Below, in pieces: positions 44,396 to 54,979 of a stretch of DNA of 64,000 nucleotides. Numbering within the stretch: position 1 is the first letter of the stretch; the number at the start of each line of letters is the position of its first letter. The stretch is from Gottschalkia purinilytica (GTDB lineage Bacteria; Bacillota; Clostridia; Tissierellales; Gottschalkiaceae). The notes under the pieces were generated by a model. That model saw only the letters and a list, made by a program, of their open reading frames with translations. It searched no databases and was not told the DNA's origin. The stretch is from positions 1 through 64,000 of the forward strand of contig NZ_LGSS01000010.1 in assembly GCF_001190785.1 (NCBI RefSeq), written 5' to 3'. A program made the position numbers and the translations under genes.

Positions 44396-46420
44396 ATGCA
44401 AACGTACCACACTAGCCAAATAAGAAATGTGGTTTTGTTAGGTCATGGTAGTTGTGGAAAAACCACTTTAGGAGAGTCAATACTTTACGCTACTAAAACT
44501 ATAACTAGAAAAGGAAAAGTAGAAGAAAAGAATACTATATCAGACTTTAATAAAGAAGAAATGAATAGGCAGTTTTCAATATCTACTTCAATATTACCTG
44601 TAGAATGGAAAAATATAAAAATAAATATGTTAGATACACCAGGATACTTTGATTTTTACGGTGAAGTAGAAAGTGCTTTAAAAATTTGTGAAAGTGCAGT
44701 TATAGTTGTAGATGCATCTTCTGGAATAGAAGTAGGTACAGAAAAAGCGTGGAAACTTACAGAAAAAGAGGAAAAGCCTAAAATTATATTTATCAATAAA
44801 TTAGACAAAGAAAACATTAATTTAAATAAGTTAATAGATAATTTAAGAGACAAACTTGGACTCAAGATAGTACCAGTTACTATTCCCACAGGAAAAGAAG
44901 ATAGCTTTAAGGGATTTGTAGATATAATAAACATGGTAGGAAAACGATATAATGGAGAATACTGTGAAGATGTTCCTATATCAGATGAGGTACAAGAAGA
45001 AGTAAATAAATATAGAGATATATTGATAGAGTCAATAGCAGAGACTGATGAAAATTTATTGGAAAAGTTTTTTAATGAAGAGGAATTTACAGAGGAAGAA
45101 ATAAGAGATGGATTGAAAAAAGCTATATTGAATAATAACTTAGTACCAGTTGTAATGGGCTCAGCTATAAATGATATTGGAGTACATACATTACTTAATA
45201 TGATAGATAACTACTTACCAAGTCCAGAGGATATAACTTTATCTAATATAGAGATAAATAATCAAGATCCTTTTTCAGCATTTGTATTTAAAACAATTTC
45301 AGATCCGTTTGTGGGAAAAATATCTTTATTTAAGGTATGCACTGGAAAAATAAGTAAAGATAAAGAAATATATAATGCTAATAAAGAAAGTGCTGAGAAG
45401 TTATCCAATATATTTATTATGAGAGGTAAAAATCATATAGAAGTTAATGAAATAATAGCAGGAGACATAGGTGCTACTACTAAACTCCAAATTACAGGTA
45501 CAGGAGACACTCTATGTGATAAGAAAAGAATAATAAAGTATGAGAAAGTAAATTATCCTCAACCATGCTTATTTTTAGCAATCGAACCTAGATCTAAAGG
45601 AGACGAAGAAAAAATAGGAATATCACTACAAAAAATTGTTGATGAAGATCCTACATTTACAGTAGAAAGAAATAAGGAAACTAAAGAACTCTTAATAGGG
45701 GGGCAAGGTAATATACAGTTAGATATAGCTGTAAGTAAATTGAAAAATACGTTTGGAGTAGATGTAGACTTAAAAGATCCTAAAATACCTTACAGAGAAA
45801 CTATAAAAGGTAAATCAGATGTTCAAGGCAAGCATAAAAAACAAACTGGTGGAGCGGGTCAATATGGAGATGTACATATAAGATTTGAGCCTAGTGAAAA
45901 TGAATTTGAATTTCAAGAAGAAATATTTGGAGGAGCTGTACCAAGGCAATATATACCTGCTGTTGAAAAAGGACTTAGAGAAAGCTTGGAAAAGGGAGTT
46001 TTAGCAGGATTTCCAGTAGTTAATGTAAGAGCAATACTATATGATGGATCTTACCATTCTGTGGATTCAAATGAAATGGCTTTTAAGATAGCTGCTTCAT
46101 TGGCTTTCAAAAAAGGAATAAAGGAAGCAAATCCTGTTTTACTTGAACCTATTATGAAGATTGAAATACTAATACCTGAAGAATATATGGGTGAGATTAT
46201 GGGAGATATGAATAAAAGAAGAGGTAAGATATTAGGAATGGAACAAAAAGAAGATGGAAGTCAACTAGTCATAGCAGAGGCACCACATTCTGAAATACTT
46301 AAGTATGCTACAGATTTAAGATCAATGACACAAGCTAGAGGAACTTTCACAATGGAATTTTTGAGATATGAAGAAGTACCTCACCATATGAGTGAAAAAA
46401 TTATAGAAGAGTTTCAATAG
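44396..46420 (+). CDS. elongation factor G-like GTPase (EF-G paralogue)
   Basis: A 674-residue translational GTPase with all five EF-G domains. G1 is G-H-G-S-C-G-K-T-T, G3 is D-T-P-G-Y, and G4 is N-K-L-D. The switch I motif R-G-I-T-I of canonical EF-G reads R-Q-F-S-I. No tuf, rpsL or rpsG neighbours exist here, so this is a second, non-str-operon EF-G of unknown task (a paralogue widespread in Clostridia). AAAGGGGG precedes the ATG. A perfect-palindrome terminator follows. Confidence 0.88.
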   Translation: MQTYHTSQIRNVVLLGHGSCGKTTLGESILYATKTITRKGKVEEKNTISDFNKEEMNRQFSISTSILPVEWKNIKINMLDTPGYFDFYGEVESALKICESAVIVVDASSGIEVGTEKAWKLTEKEEKPKIIFINKLDKENINLNKLIDNLRDKLGLKIVPVTIPTGKEDSFKGFVDIINMVGKRYNGEYCEDVPISDEVQEEVNKYRDILIESIAETDENLLEKFFNEEEFTEEEIRDGLKKAILNNNLVPVVMGSAINDIGVHTLLNMIDNYLPSPEDITLSNIEINNQDPFSAFVFKTISDPFVGKISLFKVCTGKISKDKEIYNANKESAEKLSNIFIMRGKNHIEVNEIIAGDIGATTKLQITGTGDTLCDKKRIIKYEKVNYPQPCLFLAIEPRSKGDEEKIGISLQKIVDEDPTFTVERNKETKELLIGGQGNIQLDIAVSKLKNTFGVDVDLKDPKIPYRETIKGKSDVQGKHKKQTGGAGQYGDVHIRFEPSENEFEFQEEIFGGAVPRQYIPAVEKGLRESLEKGVLAGFPVVNVRAILYDGSYHSVDSNEMAFKIAASLAFKKGIKEANPVLLEPIMKIEILIPEEYMGEIMGDMNKRRGKILGMEQKEDGSQLVIAEAPHSEILKYATDLRSMTQARGTFTMEFLRYEEVPHHMSEKIIEEFQ

Positions 46421-46440
46421 AATAAATAGATAGATATAAA

Positions 46441-46482
46441 TATAAGAAGTACTAAAAATATTTTTAGTACTTCTTATATTGT
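46441..46482 (+). terminator. terminator of the EF-G-like gene
   Basis: ATAAGAAGTACTAAAAATA pairs with TATTTTTAGTACTTCTTAT head to head, followed by TTG and a TTTATAA stretch. Confidence 0.8.
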
Positions 46483-46552
46483 TTATAAAAAAGATTGGTG
46501 GTAATATATGGATAAGACGTTTAGTAAAATTATTAAGAGGAGAAATAGTGTA

Positions 46553-47164
46553 ATGATAAATAAATCAGTTATTAAAATATGTCTTATTGTTTTTATAATA
46601 TTGTTATCTTTTAGTGGATGTAAAAAGATAAATGAAAAACAATATATTACAATAGAACCTTCAAGTTTGTTTAAGGGAGATACGAAAGCATTACAAAATC
46701 ATTTAGACTTTATAGGAACAGGAGCTGTGAAGATAAAAGGAAAACAATCAAATATGTTGGTAAAAACTAAATATGAATTGTGGGAAAATGGAAAGTTAAT
46801 ATCATCAAGTGATTGTATTAGTACGGTAATAAAAGATAAATTAAATAACGAAGTAACTATATCCTTAAAAAAAGATATTCAGAATCCAGAAATGTTTAGT
46901 GTAAATATTGGAATTACAGATGATGATGGATATAGTGGAGGAACGTTTCCAGTTAAAGGACTTGCTGATGGTTTCTCGTATGGAGTAACTCAGATACGAG
47001 AAGAACATAAAATGATAGAGGGAAAAGAAGAAAGGATATGGTTATTAGGAGCAACTAAGGGTGACATGATTAGTTTTTCAGACGATATTGAAGAGAATGC
47101 TAAGTCAGTTGATTGGGCTTTGATTATAAAAGTAGTTGTAGAAAGTAAGGATATTAAAAAGTAA
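46553..47164 (+). CDS. putative lipoprotein of unknown function
   Basis: A 203-residue protein with a type II signal peptide. Positively charged residues are followed by a hydrophobic stretch and the lipobox L-S-F-S-G-C. The mature part is beta-rich, with no family I recognise. An upstream ATG at 46508 is possible, but it would put 15 basic residues before the signal. AGAGGAG supports the ATG at 46553. It lies between the EF-G-like gene and ctsR without an obvious partner. Confidence 0.65.
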   Translation: MINKSVIKICLIVFIILLSFSGCKKINEKQYITIEPSSLFKGDTKALQNHLDFIGTGAVKIKGKQSNMLVKTKYELWENGKLISSSDCISTVIKDKLNNEVTISLKKDIQNPEMFSVNIGITDDDGYSGGTFPVKGLADGFSYGVTQIREEHKMIEGKEERIWLLGATKGDMISFSDDIEENAKSVDWALIIKVVVESKDIKK

Positions 47165-47493
47165 ATTAAAAAGTGAATAGATATATTTCAATTCCATAAT
47201 ATATACTAAAAACATTATGGAATATATATGTTAGTTACTATAGTATTTTAAAAGTTTTTATAGTAACTATAAGAAAATATATAAGACATTAGGGAGCTTT
47301 CTAATACCTTATATATTAATGTTTATATAGAGACATAATGTAATAGTTTGAAAAACTATCAAAATAGAGTGAATTTATTAATATATAAATAAATATAAAT
47401 AATAATACTGATAAAATAATAATGAAAAACAGAGAAAATATAAAATATTTGGGTATATTAATGAAATATATAGAAAAAATATAAAATATAGGA
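47165..47493. other. gene-free stretch before the ctsR operon
   Basis: It contains an ATTCCATAAT/ATTATGGAAT hairpin (47190-47223) without a T-run and a second imperfect ATATAAG...CTTATAT hairpin (about 47276-47317). No gene or remnant was seen. Confidence 0.5.
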
Positions 47494-47494
47494 C

Positions 47495-47524
47495 TTGAAA
47501 AAATATTATGCATAAGAATAAAAT
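47495..47524 (+). promoter_or_regulatory. promoter of the ctsR operon
   Basis: TTGAAA (47495-47500), an 18-base spacer and TAAAAT (47519-47524), immediately before the CtsR box. Confidence 0.6.
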
Positions 47525-47533
47525 ATAAACGAA

Positions 47534-47550
47534 AGGCAAAGAAAGTCAAA
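47534..47550 (+). promoter_or_regulatory. CtsR operator of the ctsR operon
   Basis: AGGCAAA-GAA-AGTCAAA has one mismatch (G for T) to the CtsR heptad-repeat consensus, and a further GTCAAA follows at 47551-47556. The clpB box is a perfect version of the same element. Confidence 0.85.
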
Positions 47551-47593
47551 GTCAAAAAACTTAAAGATGAAGTGAATATTGAGGTGTTTTCAT

Positions 47594-48049
47594 ATGGCTA
47601 GATTGAGTAATATAATAGAAGACTTTATTAAAAGTTTATTGAGCGAAGCAGAGAATGGAATAATAGAAATACAGAGAAATGAATTAGCTCAATATTTTGA
47701 TTGTGCCCCATCACAAATAAATTATGTACTTACTACTAGATTTACTTTAGATAAAGGTTATTATATAGAAAGTAGAAGAGGTGGTGGCGGTTATATAAAG
47801 ATAGTTAAAGTTAATATAAATAATGATAAACATATACAAAACTTAATAATAAATTTAATAGGAGATTCGATAACAAAGACAAAATCATTTTCTTTAATAG
47901 ATGACTTTATGGAAGAGAATATTATAACTGAAAGAGAAGGGAGATTGATGAAATCAGCTCTTTCAGATAGATCACTTCAAATATCAAATAATACTAATCA
48001 AATAAGGGCTAATATTTTAAAAAATATGCTTCTTGTTTTAATAAATTAA
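47594..48049 (+). CDS. ctsR: CtsR heat-shock repressor
   Basis: A 151-residue dimeric repressor of class III heat-shock genes. The N-terminus A-R-L-S-N-I-I-E-D-F-I-K and the winged helix with C-A-P-S-Q-I-N-Y-V-L-T-T-R-F are diagnostic. The glycine-rich R-R-G-G-G-G-Y wing is the heat-sensing loop. The ATG at 47594 is used because GAGGTG stands upstream and the TTG at 47579 overlaps it. McsA and McsB follow in the same operon and should inactivate it on stress. Confidence 0.96.
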   Translation: MARLSNIIEDFIKSLLSEAENGIIEIQRNELAQYFDCAPSQINYVLTTRFTLDKGYYIESRRGGGGYIKIVKVNINNDKHIQNLIINLIGDSITKTKSFSLIDDFMEENIITEREGRLMKSALSDRSLQISNNTNQIRANILKNMLLVLIN

Positions 48050-48066
48050 AAATGGAGGGTTGAACT

Positions 48067-48582
48067 ATGATGTGTGAAGAATGTGGAAAAAATCCCTCAA
48101 CAGTTCATATGAAAAATATAATAAATGGAAAAGTAACAGAAGTTCATATATGTGAGGAATGTGCTAAAAAACACAAAGGATTTGCTACTGACACTCCTTT
48201 TTCTATTCATAGTTTATTAACAGGACTTTTGGATAGTGTACAAGATGAAGGCGTAAAAGTTGATTATGTACAAGGAACAACTTGTGATACATGTGGTATG
48301 CCTTATGGGAAATTTAGACAGCTAGGTAAATTCGGATGTAGCGATTGTTATAGATCATTTAAAGAAAAGCTTAATCCACTATTAAAGAGAATACATGGAC
48401 ATGATAAACATGTAGGCAAAATTCCTAAAAAAGCAGGTAAGCTTATAAGGATAAAAAAAGATATAGAAGATCTTAAAAATAAGCTAGATATATTGGTACA
48501 AAATGAAGAATTTGAAGAAGCTGCAGAGATAAGAGATGAGATAAAGAGACTCCAAAAAGAACTAGACAATAGTAAGGAGTGA
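48067..48582 (+). CDS. mcsA: McsA, activator of the protein-arginine kinase
   Basis: A 171-residue zinc protein. Four C-x-x-C pairs occur in two blocks: C-E-E-C-G and C-E-E-C-A near the N-terminus, and C-D-T-C-G and C-S-D-C-Y in the middle. A UVR domain (E-E-A-A-E-I-R-D-E-I-K-R-L) is at the C-terminus and mediates ClpC/McsB contact. GGAGGG precedes the double ATG. McsB starts four bases after the stop. Confidence 0.94.
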   Translation: MMCEECGKNPSTVHMKNIINGKVTEVHICEECAKKHKGFATDTPFSIHSLLTGLLDSVQDEGVKVDYVQGTTCDTCGMPYGKFRQLGKFGCSDCYRSFKEKLNPLLKRIHGHDKHVGKIPKKAGKLIRIKKDIEDLKNKLDILVQNEEFEEAAEIRDEIKRLQKELDNSKE

Positions 48583-48586
48583 TATT

Positions 48587-49615
48587 ATGGCTAAATGGTT
48601 AGATGGTGTAGGAGAAGAGAAAAATATAGCAATAAGTAGCAGAATAAGACTTGCTAGAAATATAGAAAATATAAGATTACCACAATATATGGATTTAGAA
48701 GACGGTAAAAAAATTACGGATATAGTTAATAATGCTGTAAATAACAGTGATATCATAGAGTCTAAAGACTTTAACTTTTATCCAATAAATAGTATATCCA
48801 ATATAGATAAAGAGGTATTTGTAGAAAGACATTTAATAAGTCCTGATTTACTAAGAAATCCACAGATAAGTTCATTTTTATTGAAGAATGACGAAACAGT
48901 TACTATTATGATAAATGAAGAAGATCATATAAGAATTCAAGCATTACTTCCAGGACTAAATTTAGAAAAAGCATGGGAGTTATGCAGTAACATAGATGAT
49001 GCGATAGAGAAGAATGTGGACTACGCATTTGATGAAAGATTTGGCTATTTAACTTCTTGTCCAACTAACGTAGGAACAGGATTAAGAGCTTCAGTGATGC
49101 TTCATTTACCTTGCTTAGTATTAACTGGATATATAAATAATGTTTTGCAAGCTGTAAATCAAATAGGGTTAACTGTACGAGGACTATATGGAGAAGGAAC
49201 TAGTGCTATTGGGAATATATTTCAAATATCTAATCAGGTAACATTAGGAGAATCCGAAGAAGAAATAATTAAGAAATTAAAGGGAATTGTCTTGCAAATT
49301 ATAGCTAAAGAAAGAGACTCTAGAAATACTTTATTAAATGTAAATAAAATTCAAATTGAAGATAAAGTATACAGATCACTTGGTTTGTTACAAAGTGCTA
49401 GGATTATAACTGCTAAAGAATCTATGGATTTATTATCTGATGTTAGAATGGGAATTGATTTGGGAATAATAGAAAATATAAATATGGAAATAGTTAATAA
49501 ACTAATTATGGATATTCAACCAGCTAGTGTTCAAAAAATATTTAAAGAAGAGTTAAACTCTAATGTTAGAGATATACGAAGAGGAGAAATAATAAGAGAA
49601 AGACTAGAAAGATAG
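48587..49615 (+). CDS. mcsB: McsB, protein-arginine kinase
   Basis: Phosphorylates arginine residues on misfolded proteins and CtsR, marking them for ClpCP. The 342-residue protein has the phosphagen-kinase-like catalytic core with S-S-R-I-R-L-A-R-N near the start, [13 protein letters not shown] and G-E-G-T-S-A-I-G-N, and the C-terminal R-D-I-R-R-G motif, close to the allosteric RDXXRA site. A good AAGGAGTG precedes the ATG. It is part of ctsR-mcsA-mcsB-clpC. Confidence 0.96.
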   Translation: MAKWLDGVGEEKNIAISSRIRLARNIENIRLPQYMDLEDGKKITDIVNNAVNNSDIIESKDFNFYPINSISNIDKEVFVERHLISPDLLRNPQISSFLLKNDETVTIMINEEDHIRIQALLPGLNLEKAWELCSNIDDAIEKNVDYAFDERFGYLTSCPTNVGTGLRASVMLHLPCLVLTGYINNVLQAVNQIGLTVRGLYGEGTSAIGNIFQISNQVTLGESEEEIIKKLKGIVLQIIAKERDSRNTLLNVNKIQIEDKVYRSLGLLQSARIITAKESMDLLSDVRMGIDLGIIENINMEIVNKLIMDIQPASVQKIFKEELNSNVRDIRRGEIIRERLER

Positions 49616-49631
49616 ATTAGGAGGGATAAAA

Positions 49632-52076
49632 ATGGGTATGTTTGGTAGATTTACTGAAAGAGCTCAAAAAGTTATATACTTAGCTCAAGAAGAAGCCAAA
49701 GAGCTAAATCATAATTATATAGGAACGGAACATATACTACTAGGATTAGCAAAAGAAGGAGAAGGTATTGCTGCAAAAGTTCTAACTGGTTTAGGAGTTA
49801 ATTTAGAAAGCCTAAGAGAACAAGTTATAAATATAGTAGGTAAAGGTAATGAACCTGAGGAGTTATTAGGATTTACTCCAAGAACTAAGCGAGTATTTGA
49901 ACTTAGTTTTACTGAAGCTAGAGCACTGGGACACAATTATGTAGGAACAGAACATCTTTTACTAGGGCTTATAAAAGAAGGTGAAGGAGTAGCTGCTGCT
50001 ATCATAAAAGGTATGGGAGTAGATCTAGATAAAGCAAAACAAGAAATAGTAAATATGCTAGGACAAAACTATGGAAAAACCAATCAAAATGGATATGGAA
50101 ATAACAATTCTTCAATTAATACACCGACTTTAGATAAATTCGGAAGAGACTTAACTAAACTTGTTAATGAAGGAAAAATAGATCCAGTTATAGGAAGATC
50201 GAAAGAAATAGAAAGAGTTATTCAAGTATTAAGTAGAAGAACTAAAAATAATCCATGCTTAATTGGAGAACCTGGAGTTGGTAAAACTGCTATTGCTGAA
50301 GGTTTAGCACAAAAGATAATAGAAGGAGAAGTACCAGAGATTTTAAAAGATAAAAGAGTTGTAACATTGGACCTTGCTTCTATGGTTGCAGGAGCAAAAT
50401 ATAGAGGTGAGTTTGAAGATAGATTGAAAAAAGTTATGGAAGAACTTACTCATGCAGGTAATGTAATACTATTTATAGATGAAATGCATACTATAATTGG
50501 TGCAGGAGCTGCTGAAGGTTCTATAGATGCTTCAAATATGTTAAAACCAGCTTTAGCAAGAGGAGAATTACAAACTATAGGAGCTACTACAATAGATGAA
50601 TATAGAAAACATATAGAGAAAGATCCAGCTCTTGAAAGAAGATTTCAACCTATAATGATAGAAGAACCTACTGCTGAAGATACACTCAAAATACTACAAG
50701 GACTTAGAGATAAATATGAAGCTCATCATAGAGTAAAAATAAGTGAGGAAGCATTAGAAGCAGCAGTAGAATTATCAAGTAGATATATAACAGATAGATT
50801 TCTACCAGATAAGGCTATAGATTTAATAGATGAAGCTGCTTCTAGAATAAGACTAAAATCAGTGACACCACCACCTGTATTAAATGAATTGGAAACAAAA
50901 TTAGAAGAACTTTCTCAGGAGAAAGAAGAAGCTATAAGTACCCAAAATTATGAAAAGGCTGCAAGTTTAAGAGATGAAGAAAAACATGTTAAAGAAGAAC
51001 TAGAAAAGAAACAAGAAGAATGGAAACAAAAGAAACAATCTAAGGCAAATGAAGTTGGATATGAAGATATAGCTCATGTAGTATCTGTATGGACTGGGAT
51101 TCCAGTTAGTAAGCTTACACTAGAAGAGTCAGAAAGATTACTAAATTTAGAACAAATACTACACCAAAAAATAGTAGGGCAGGATCAAGCTGTTGAGTCA
51201 CTTGCTAATGCAGTAAGAAGAGCTAGAGTAGGACTTAAAGATCCTAAAAAACCAATAGGAACATTTATATTTGTTGGACCTACAGGTGTTGGTAAAACAT
51301 ATGTTACTAAATCACTAGCAGAAGCCTTATTCGGAGATGAAGACGCTGTTATAAGAATAGATATGTCTGAATATATGGAAAAACATTCAGTATCAAGGTT
51401 GGTAGGATCACCTCCAGGATATGTAGGATATGATGAAGGTGGTCAATTGACTGAAAAAGTAAGGAGAAAACCTTATTCAGTTATACTATTTGATGAGATA
51501 GAAAAAGCACATCCAGATGTATTTAATATACTTCTTCAATTATTAGATGATGGTAGATTGACTGATTCCAAAGGAAGAGTAGTTGATTTTAAGAATACAG
51601 TTGTAATTCTTACATCTAATGTTGGAGCATCTACTATAAAAAAACAAAGAACATTAGGATTTAGTGCATTATCAAATAAAGATGAAGAACAAAATGAATA
51701 TGAAAAAATGAAAGAAAATATAACTGAAGATTTAAGAAGAACATTCAGACCAGAATTTTTAAATAGAATTGATGAAATAGTAGTTTTCCATCCTCTTAAT
51801 AAGGATCAAATTAAAGAAATCGTAAATATTATGATTAAAGATTTAGAAGGTAGATTAGAAAAGTTAAATGTAAATATAGATGTTACAGAAAAAGCTAAAG
51901 AATATATAGGTGAAAAAGGATATGATCCAGATTATGGAGCAAGACCGTTGGAAAGAGCCATAAGAAGTTTGGTAGAAAATCAGCTATCTGAAGAAATGCT
52001 AAAAGGAAATATATCAAAAGATGACAATGTAGTCGTTGACTATGATGGAGATAAATTAATATTTAACAAAAAATAG
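49632..52076 (+). CDS. clpC: ATP-dependent unfoldase ClpC
   Basis: AAA+ unfoldase that delivers arginine-phosphorylated and adaptor-bound proteins to ClpP. The 814-residue protein has two N-domain repeats (about 1-145), AAA-1 with G-E-P-G-V-G-K-T, a short middle domain containing the UVR motif (about 420-455) typical of ClpC rather than ClpB, and AAA-2 with [16 protein letters not shown] precedes the ATG. clpP is not in the window. Confidence 0.97.
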   Translation: MGMFGRFTERAQKVIYLAQEEAKELNHNYIGTEHILLGLAKEGEGIAAKVLTGLGVNLESLREQVINIVGKGNEPEELLGFTPRTKRVFELSFTEARALGHNYVGTEHLLLGLIKEGEGVAAAIIKGMGVDLDKAKQEIVNMLGQNYGKTNQNGYGNNNSSINTPTLDKFGRDLTKLVNEGKIDPVIGRSKEIERVIQVLSRRTKNNPCLIGEPGVGKTAIAEGLAQKIIEGEVPEILKDKRVVTLDLASMVAGAKYRGEFEDRLKKVMEELTHAGNVILFIDEMHTIIGAGAAEGSIDASNMLKPALARGELQTIGATTIDEYRKHIEKDPALERRFQPIMIEEPTAEDTLKILQGLRDKYEAHHRVKISEEALEAAVELSSRYITDRFLPDKAIDLIDEAASRIRLKSVTPPPVLNELETKLEELSQEKEEAISTQNYEKAASLRDEEKHVKEELEKKQEEWKQKKQSKANEVGYEDIAHVVSVWTGIPVSKLTLEESERLLNLEQILHQKIVGQDQAVESLANAVRRARVGLKDPKKPIGTFIFVGPTGVGKTYVTKSLAEALFGDEDAVIRIDMSEYMEKHSVSRLVGSPPGYVGYDEGGQLTEKVRRKPYSVILFDEIEKAHPDVFNILLQLLDDGRLTDSKGRVVDFKNTVVILTSNVGASTIKKQRTLGFSALSNKDEEQNEYEKMKENITEDLRRTFRPEFLNRIDEIVVFHPLNKDQIKEIVNIMIKDLEGRLEKLNVNIDVTEKAKEYIGEKGYDPDYGARPLERAIRSLVENQLSEEMLKGNISKDDNVVVDYDGDKLIFNKK

Positions 52077-52105
52077 TAGTAAGGATTCCTTACTACTATT
52101 TAACT
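52075..52105 (+). terminator. terminator of the ctsR-mcsA-mcsB-clpC operon
   Basis: ATAGTAGTAAGG pairs with CCTTACTACTAT around a short ATT-containing loop, with a modest T-rich tail. Confidence 0.75.
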
Positions 52106-52221
52106 TTATTTATTAACTATTAATTATACAACTAAATCTAAAGTTTTACAGATAAAAAATCTTTTGTAAAAATTTCTTGTAAAGTAAATAATTTATTTAA
52201 AAGGTTATAATACTACAATTA

Positions 52222-52250
52222 TTGAAATAAGATAATTGATGGAATATAAT
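52222..52250 (+). promoter_or_regulatory. promoter of radA-disA
   Basis: TTGAAA (52222-52227), a 17-base spacer and TATAAT (52245-52250), 50 bases before the radA start. Confidence 0.75.
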
Positions 52251-52299
52251 AAACTAGTGACAAAAATAGTTACGTAAGATGTAATTGAGGGGGGATTCT

Positions 52300-53664
52300 G
52301 TGGCAAAAATAAAAAATAAATATGTATGTCAAGAGTGCGGATATGAAACCCCAAAATGGATGGGAAAATGCCCCTCTTGTAATAGTTGGAATGCTCTTGT
52401 AGAAGAAGTATATAATCCTAACTCTAAAATAAAAATATCTAAAAATGAAATGGATATTAAATTAAAAAAATTATCTGACATTGTAACAGAAGATGAGGAT
52501 AGAATCTCTACGAATCTTGAGGAACTTGATAGAGTATTAGGTGGTGGACTTGTCAAAGGTTCATTAACTCTTGTAGGAGGAGATCCTGGTATAGGAAAAT
52601 CAACACTTCTTATTCAAGTAGCAAATAATATATCTAATAAAAACTTAAAAGTATTATATATATCTGGTGAAGAATCATCAAAGCAAATAAAAATGAGATC
52701 CGATAGATTAAGTGTACAATCAGAAACATTATATATATTATCAGAAACAAATATGGATGTAGTAATAAATGCAATAGAAACTCTTAATCCTGACATATTA
52801 GTCATAGATTCAATTCAAACTGTCTACAATCCCAATATAGAATCTGCACCTGGAAGTGTAAGTCAAGTTAGAGAAGTAACTTCCATATTAATGAATATAG
52901 CAAAAAATAAAGGAATAGCAACACTTATAGTAGGACATGTTACAAAAGAGGGAGCTATAGCAGGACCTAGAGTTCTAGAACATATGGTTGATGTAGTCTT
53001 ATATTTTGAAGGAGAAAGACATAACACATATAGAATTCTAAGAGGAGTTAAAAATAGATTTGGATCTACAAATGAAATCGGAATATTTGAAATGAGAGAT
53101 ATAGGGTTAGTTCAAGTCAAAAATCCTTCAGAAATGTTACTAGCTGGTAGACCAATGCATACAGAAGGAACAGTCGTTGTACCTAGTATGGAAGGAACCA
53201 GACCAATGCTTATAGAAGTACAAGCTTTAGTAAGTCATACGCCATTTGGGATGCCTAGAAGAGTAGCTACTGGAATAGACTATAATAGAGTAATACTTAT
53301 GATGGCAGTTTTAGAAAAGAAAGCTGGTCTCCATATGCAAAATTCAGATGCATATATAAATATAGTTGGGGGAATACACATAAAAGAACCTGCAATAGAC
53401 TTAGGTATTATATGTTCTATAGCATCTAGTTTTAAAGAATATGAAATAGATTCTAAAACTGTGGTCATGGGGGAAGTTGGTCTTACTGGAGAGATTCGTA
53501 CTATAAGCTTTATTGAAAAAAGATTAAGAGAAGCATCAAAGTTAGGATTCAAAAAAGCAATAATACCTAAAGCAAATCTTAAAGGAATTGAAAAAATTGA
53601 CGATATGGAAATAGTAGGAGTAACAAACGTAGTGGATGCATTAGATATAGTATTAGGAGGGTAG
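52300..53664 (+). CDS. radA: DNA repair protein RadA (Sms)
   Basis: A branch-migration helicase for recombination intermediates. The 454-residue protein has an N-terminal zinc finger C-x2-C...C-P-S-C, a RecA-like core with Walker A G-D-P-G-I-G-K-S-T and the RadA-specific K-N-R-F-G, and a Lon-protease-like C-terminal domain with G-E-V-G-L-T-G-E-I. Translation starts at GTG 52300, just after GAGGGGGGA. disA lies eight bases downstream, so both are co-transcribed. Confidence 0.96.
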   Translation: MAKIKNKYVCQECGYETPKWMGKCPSCNSWNALVEEVYNPNSKIKISKNEMDIKLKKLSDIVTEDEDRISTNLEELDRVLGGGLVKGSLTLVGGDPGIGKSTLLIQVANNISNKNLKVLYISGEESSKQIKMRSDRLSVQSETLYILSETNMDVVINAIETLNPDILVIDSIQTVYNPNIESAPGSVSQVREVTSILMNIAKNKGIATLIVGHVTKEGAIAGPRVLEHMVDVVLYFEGERHNTYRILRGVKNRFGSTNEIGIFEMRDIGLVQVKNPSEMLLAGRPMHTEGTVVVPSMEGTRPMLIEVQALVSHTPFGMPRRVATGIDYNRVILMMAVLEKKAGLHMQNSDAYINIVGGIHIKEPAIDLGIICSIASSFKEYEIDSKTVVMGEVGLTGEIRTISFIEKRLREASKLGFKKAIIPKANLKGIEKIDDMEIVGVTNVVDALDIVLGG

Positions 53665-53672
53665 TTATTTAA

Positions 53673-54755
53673 ATGAAAGAAGAAAATCTGAGAAAAGATA
53701 CAATACTTGATTCTCTAAAAATAATAGCTCCAGGTACTTTATTAAGAGAAGGTCTTGATAATATAGTTAAGGCAAATACGGGTGCACTTATAGTAGTTGG
53801 AGATAGTGAAGAAGTTATGGAGATTGTTGATGGAGGATTTAATATAAATAGTGAGTTTACACCAGCTAGTTTATATGAATTAGCAAAGATGGATGGAGCT
53901 ATAATATTAAGCGAAGATAAGAAAAGAATTCTTTTTGCAAACGCTCAATTAGTGCCTGACTCTTCTATAACTTCACGTGAGACAGGAACAAGGCATAGAA
54001 CTGCAGAAAGAGTGGCAAAACAGACCGGTAAGCTTATTATATCTATTTCGCAAAGAAGGAGTGTTATAACACTTTATAAAGGAAATTATAAATATGTATT
54101 AAAAGATGTAAATGAAATACTAAATAAAGCTAATCAAGCTATTCAAACTTTAGAAAAGTACAAGGCTGTTTTAAATCAAGCTATGTCTAATTTAAGTGTG
54201 TTAGAATTTGAAAACTTAGTTACAGTATATGATGTTACAAAAGTACTTCAAAGGACAGAAATGTTAATGAGAGTTGTTATTGAGATTGAGAAATATATAT
54301 TGGAGTTAGGAAATGAAGGTAGACTTATAGACATGCAATTGGAAGAATTAACTGGTGAATCAGAAGAGGACGGATTAAATGTTATAAGAGATTACTATTT
54401 GCCTCAGAAGGGAAAAGACTATATAGATATTAGAAGAGAAATTAGCAAACTATCATCTTCTGATGAGTTACTACATTTAACTAATATAGCTAGAATATTG
54501 GGATATGATGATAACATAAATACACTTGATTTAAATGTGTCACCAAAAGGATACAGAATATTGAGTAAAATACCAAGACTTCCTTCAAATGTTTTAGAAA
54601 ATGTTATAGAGATGTTTTCGTCACTTCAAGACATATTGAAAGCTTCTATATCACAACTAGATGCTGTTGAAGGAATTGGAGAAGTAAGAGCAAGATCAAT
54701 AAAAGAAGGTCTTAGAAGATTCCAAGAACAATCACTATTAGATAGACATATATAA
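53673..54755 (+). CDS. disA: DNA integrity scanning diadenylate cyclase DisA
   Basis: Makes c-di-AMP from two ATP while scanning DNA for branched structures. The N-terminal DAC domain has D-G-A near residue 74 and R-H-R in G-T-R-H-R-T-A-E-R (about 108), both needed for catalysis. A helical linker and a C-terminal helix-hairpin-helix DNA-binding domain (V-E-G-I-G-E-V-R-A-R) follow. The 360-residue length is typical, as is pairing with radA, whose product restrains DisA. Confidence 0.97.
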   Translation: MKEENLRKDTILDSLKIIAPGTLLREGLDNIVKANTGALIVVGDSEEVMEIVDGGFNINSEFTPASLYELAKMDGAIILSEDKKRILFANAQLVPDSSITSRETGTRHRTAERVAKQTGKLIISISQRRSVITLYKGNYKYVLKDVNEILNKANQAIQTLEKYKAVLNQAMSNLSVLEFENLVTVYDVTKVLQRTEMLMRVVIEIEKYILELGNEGRLIDMQLEELTGESEEDGLNVIRDYYLPQKGKDYIDIRREISKLSSSDELLHLTNIARILGYDDNINTLDLNVSPKGYRILSKIPRLPSNVLENVIEMFSSLQDILKASISQLDAVEGIGEVRARSIKEGLRRFQEQSLLDRHI

Positions 54756-54771
54756 AGAATATCATTGATAA

Positions 54772-54840
54772 ATACACCTTAATAAGTATACATGGTAAAA
54801 AATAGACGGAAAAAGATACTTATTAAGGTGATTTTTTTAT
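54772..54840 (+). terminator. terminator of radA-disA
   Basis: ACACCTTAATAAGTAT pairs with ATACTTATTAAGGTG, one internal loop, then seven Ts. Confidence 0.85.
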
Positions 54841-54871
54841 AAAAAAGTTTAAAACCTAGTTAAAAACTATA

Positions 54872-54937
54872 TTGACAATGAAAGTAGTGATATGATAAAA
54901 TGATTTATTTGACAATGAACCTAGAATATTGTATACT
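54872..54937 (+). promoter_or_regulatory. tandem promoters of carD
   Basis: P1 is TTGACA (54872-54877) with an extended TGATAAAAT (54893-54901). P2 is TTGACA (54909-54914), a 17-base spacer and TATACT (54932-54937). The -10 of P2 sits in the palindrome ATACTAGTAT. Confidence 0.75.
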
Positions 54938-54979
54938 AGTATCATAATGTCTTTTCTTTTAGTCTGGGAGGTCTGCCTT

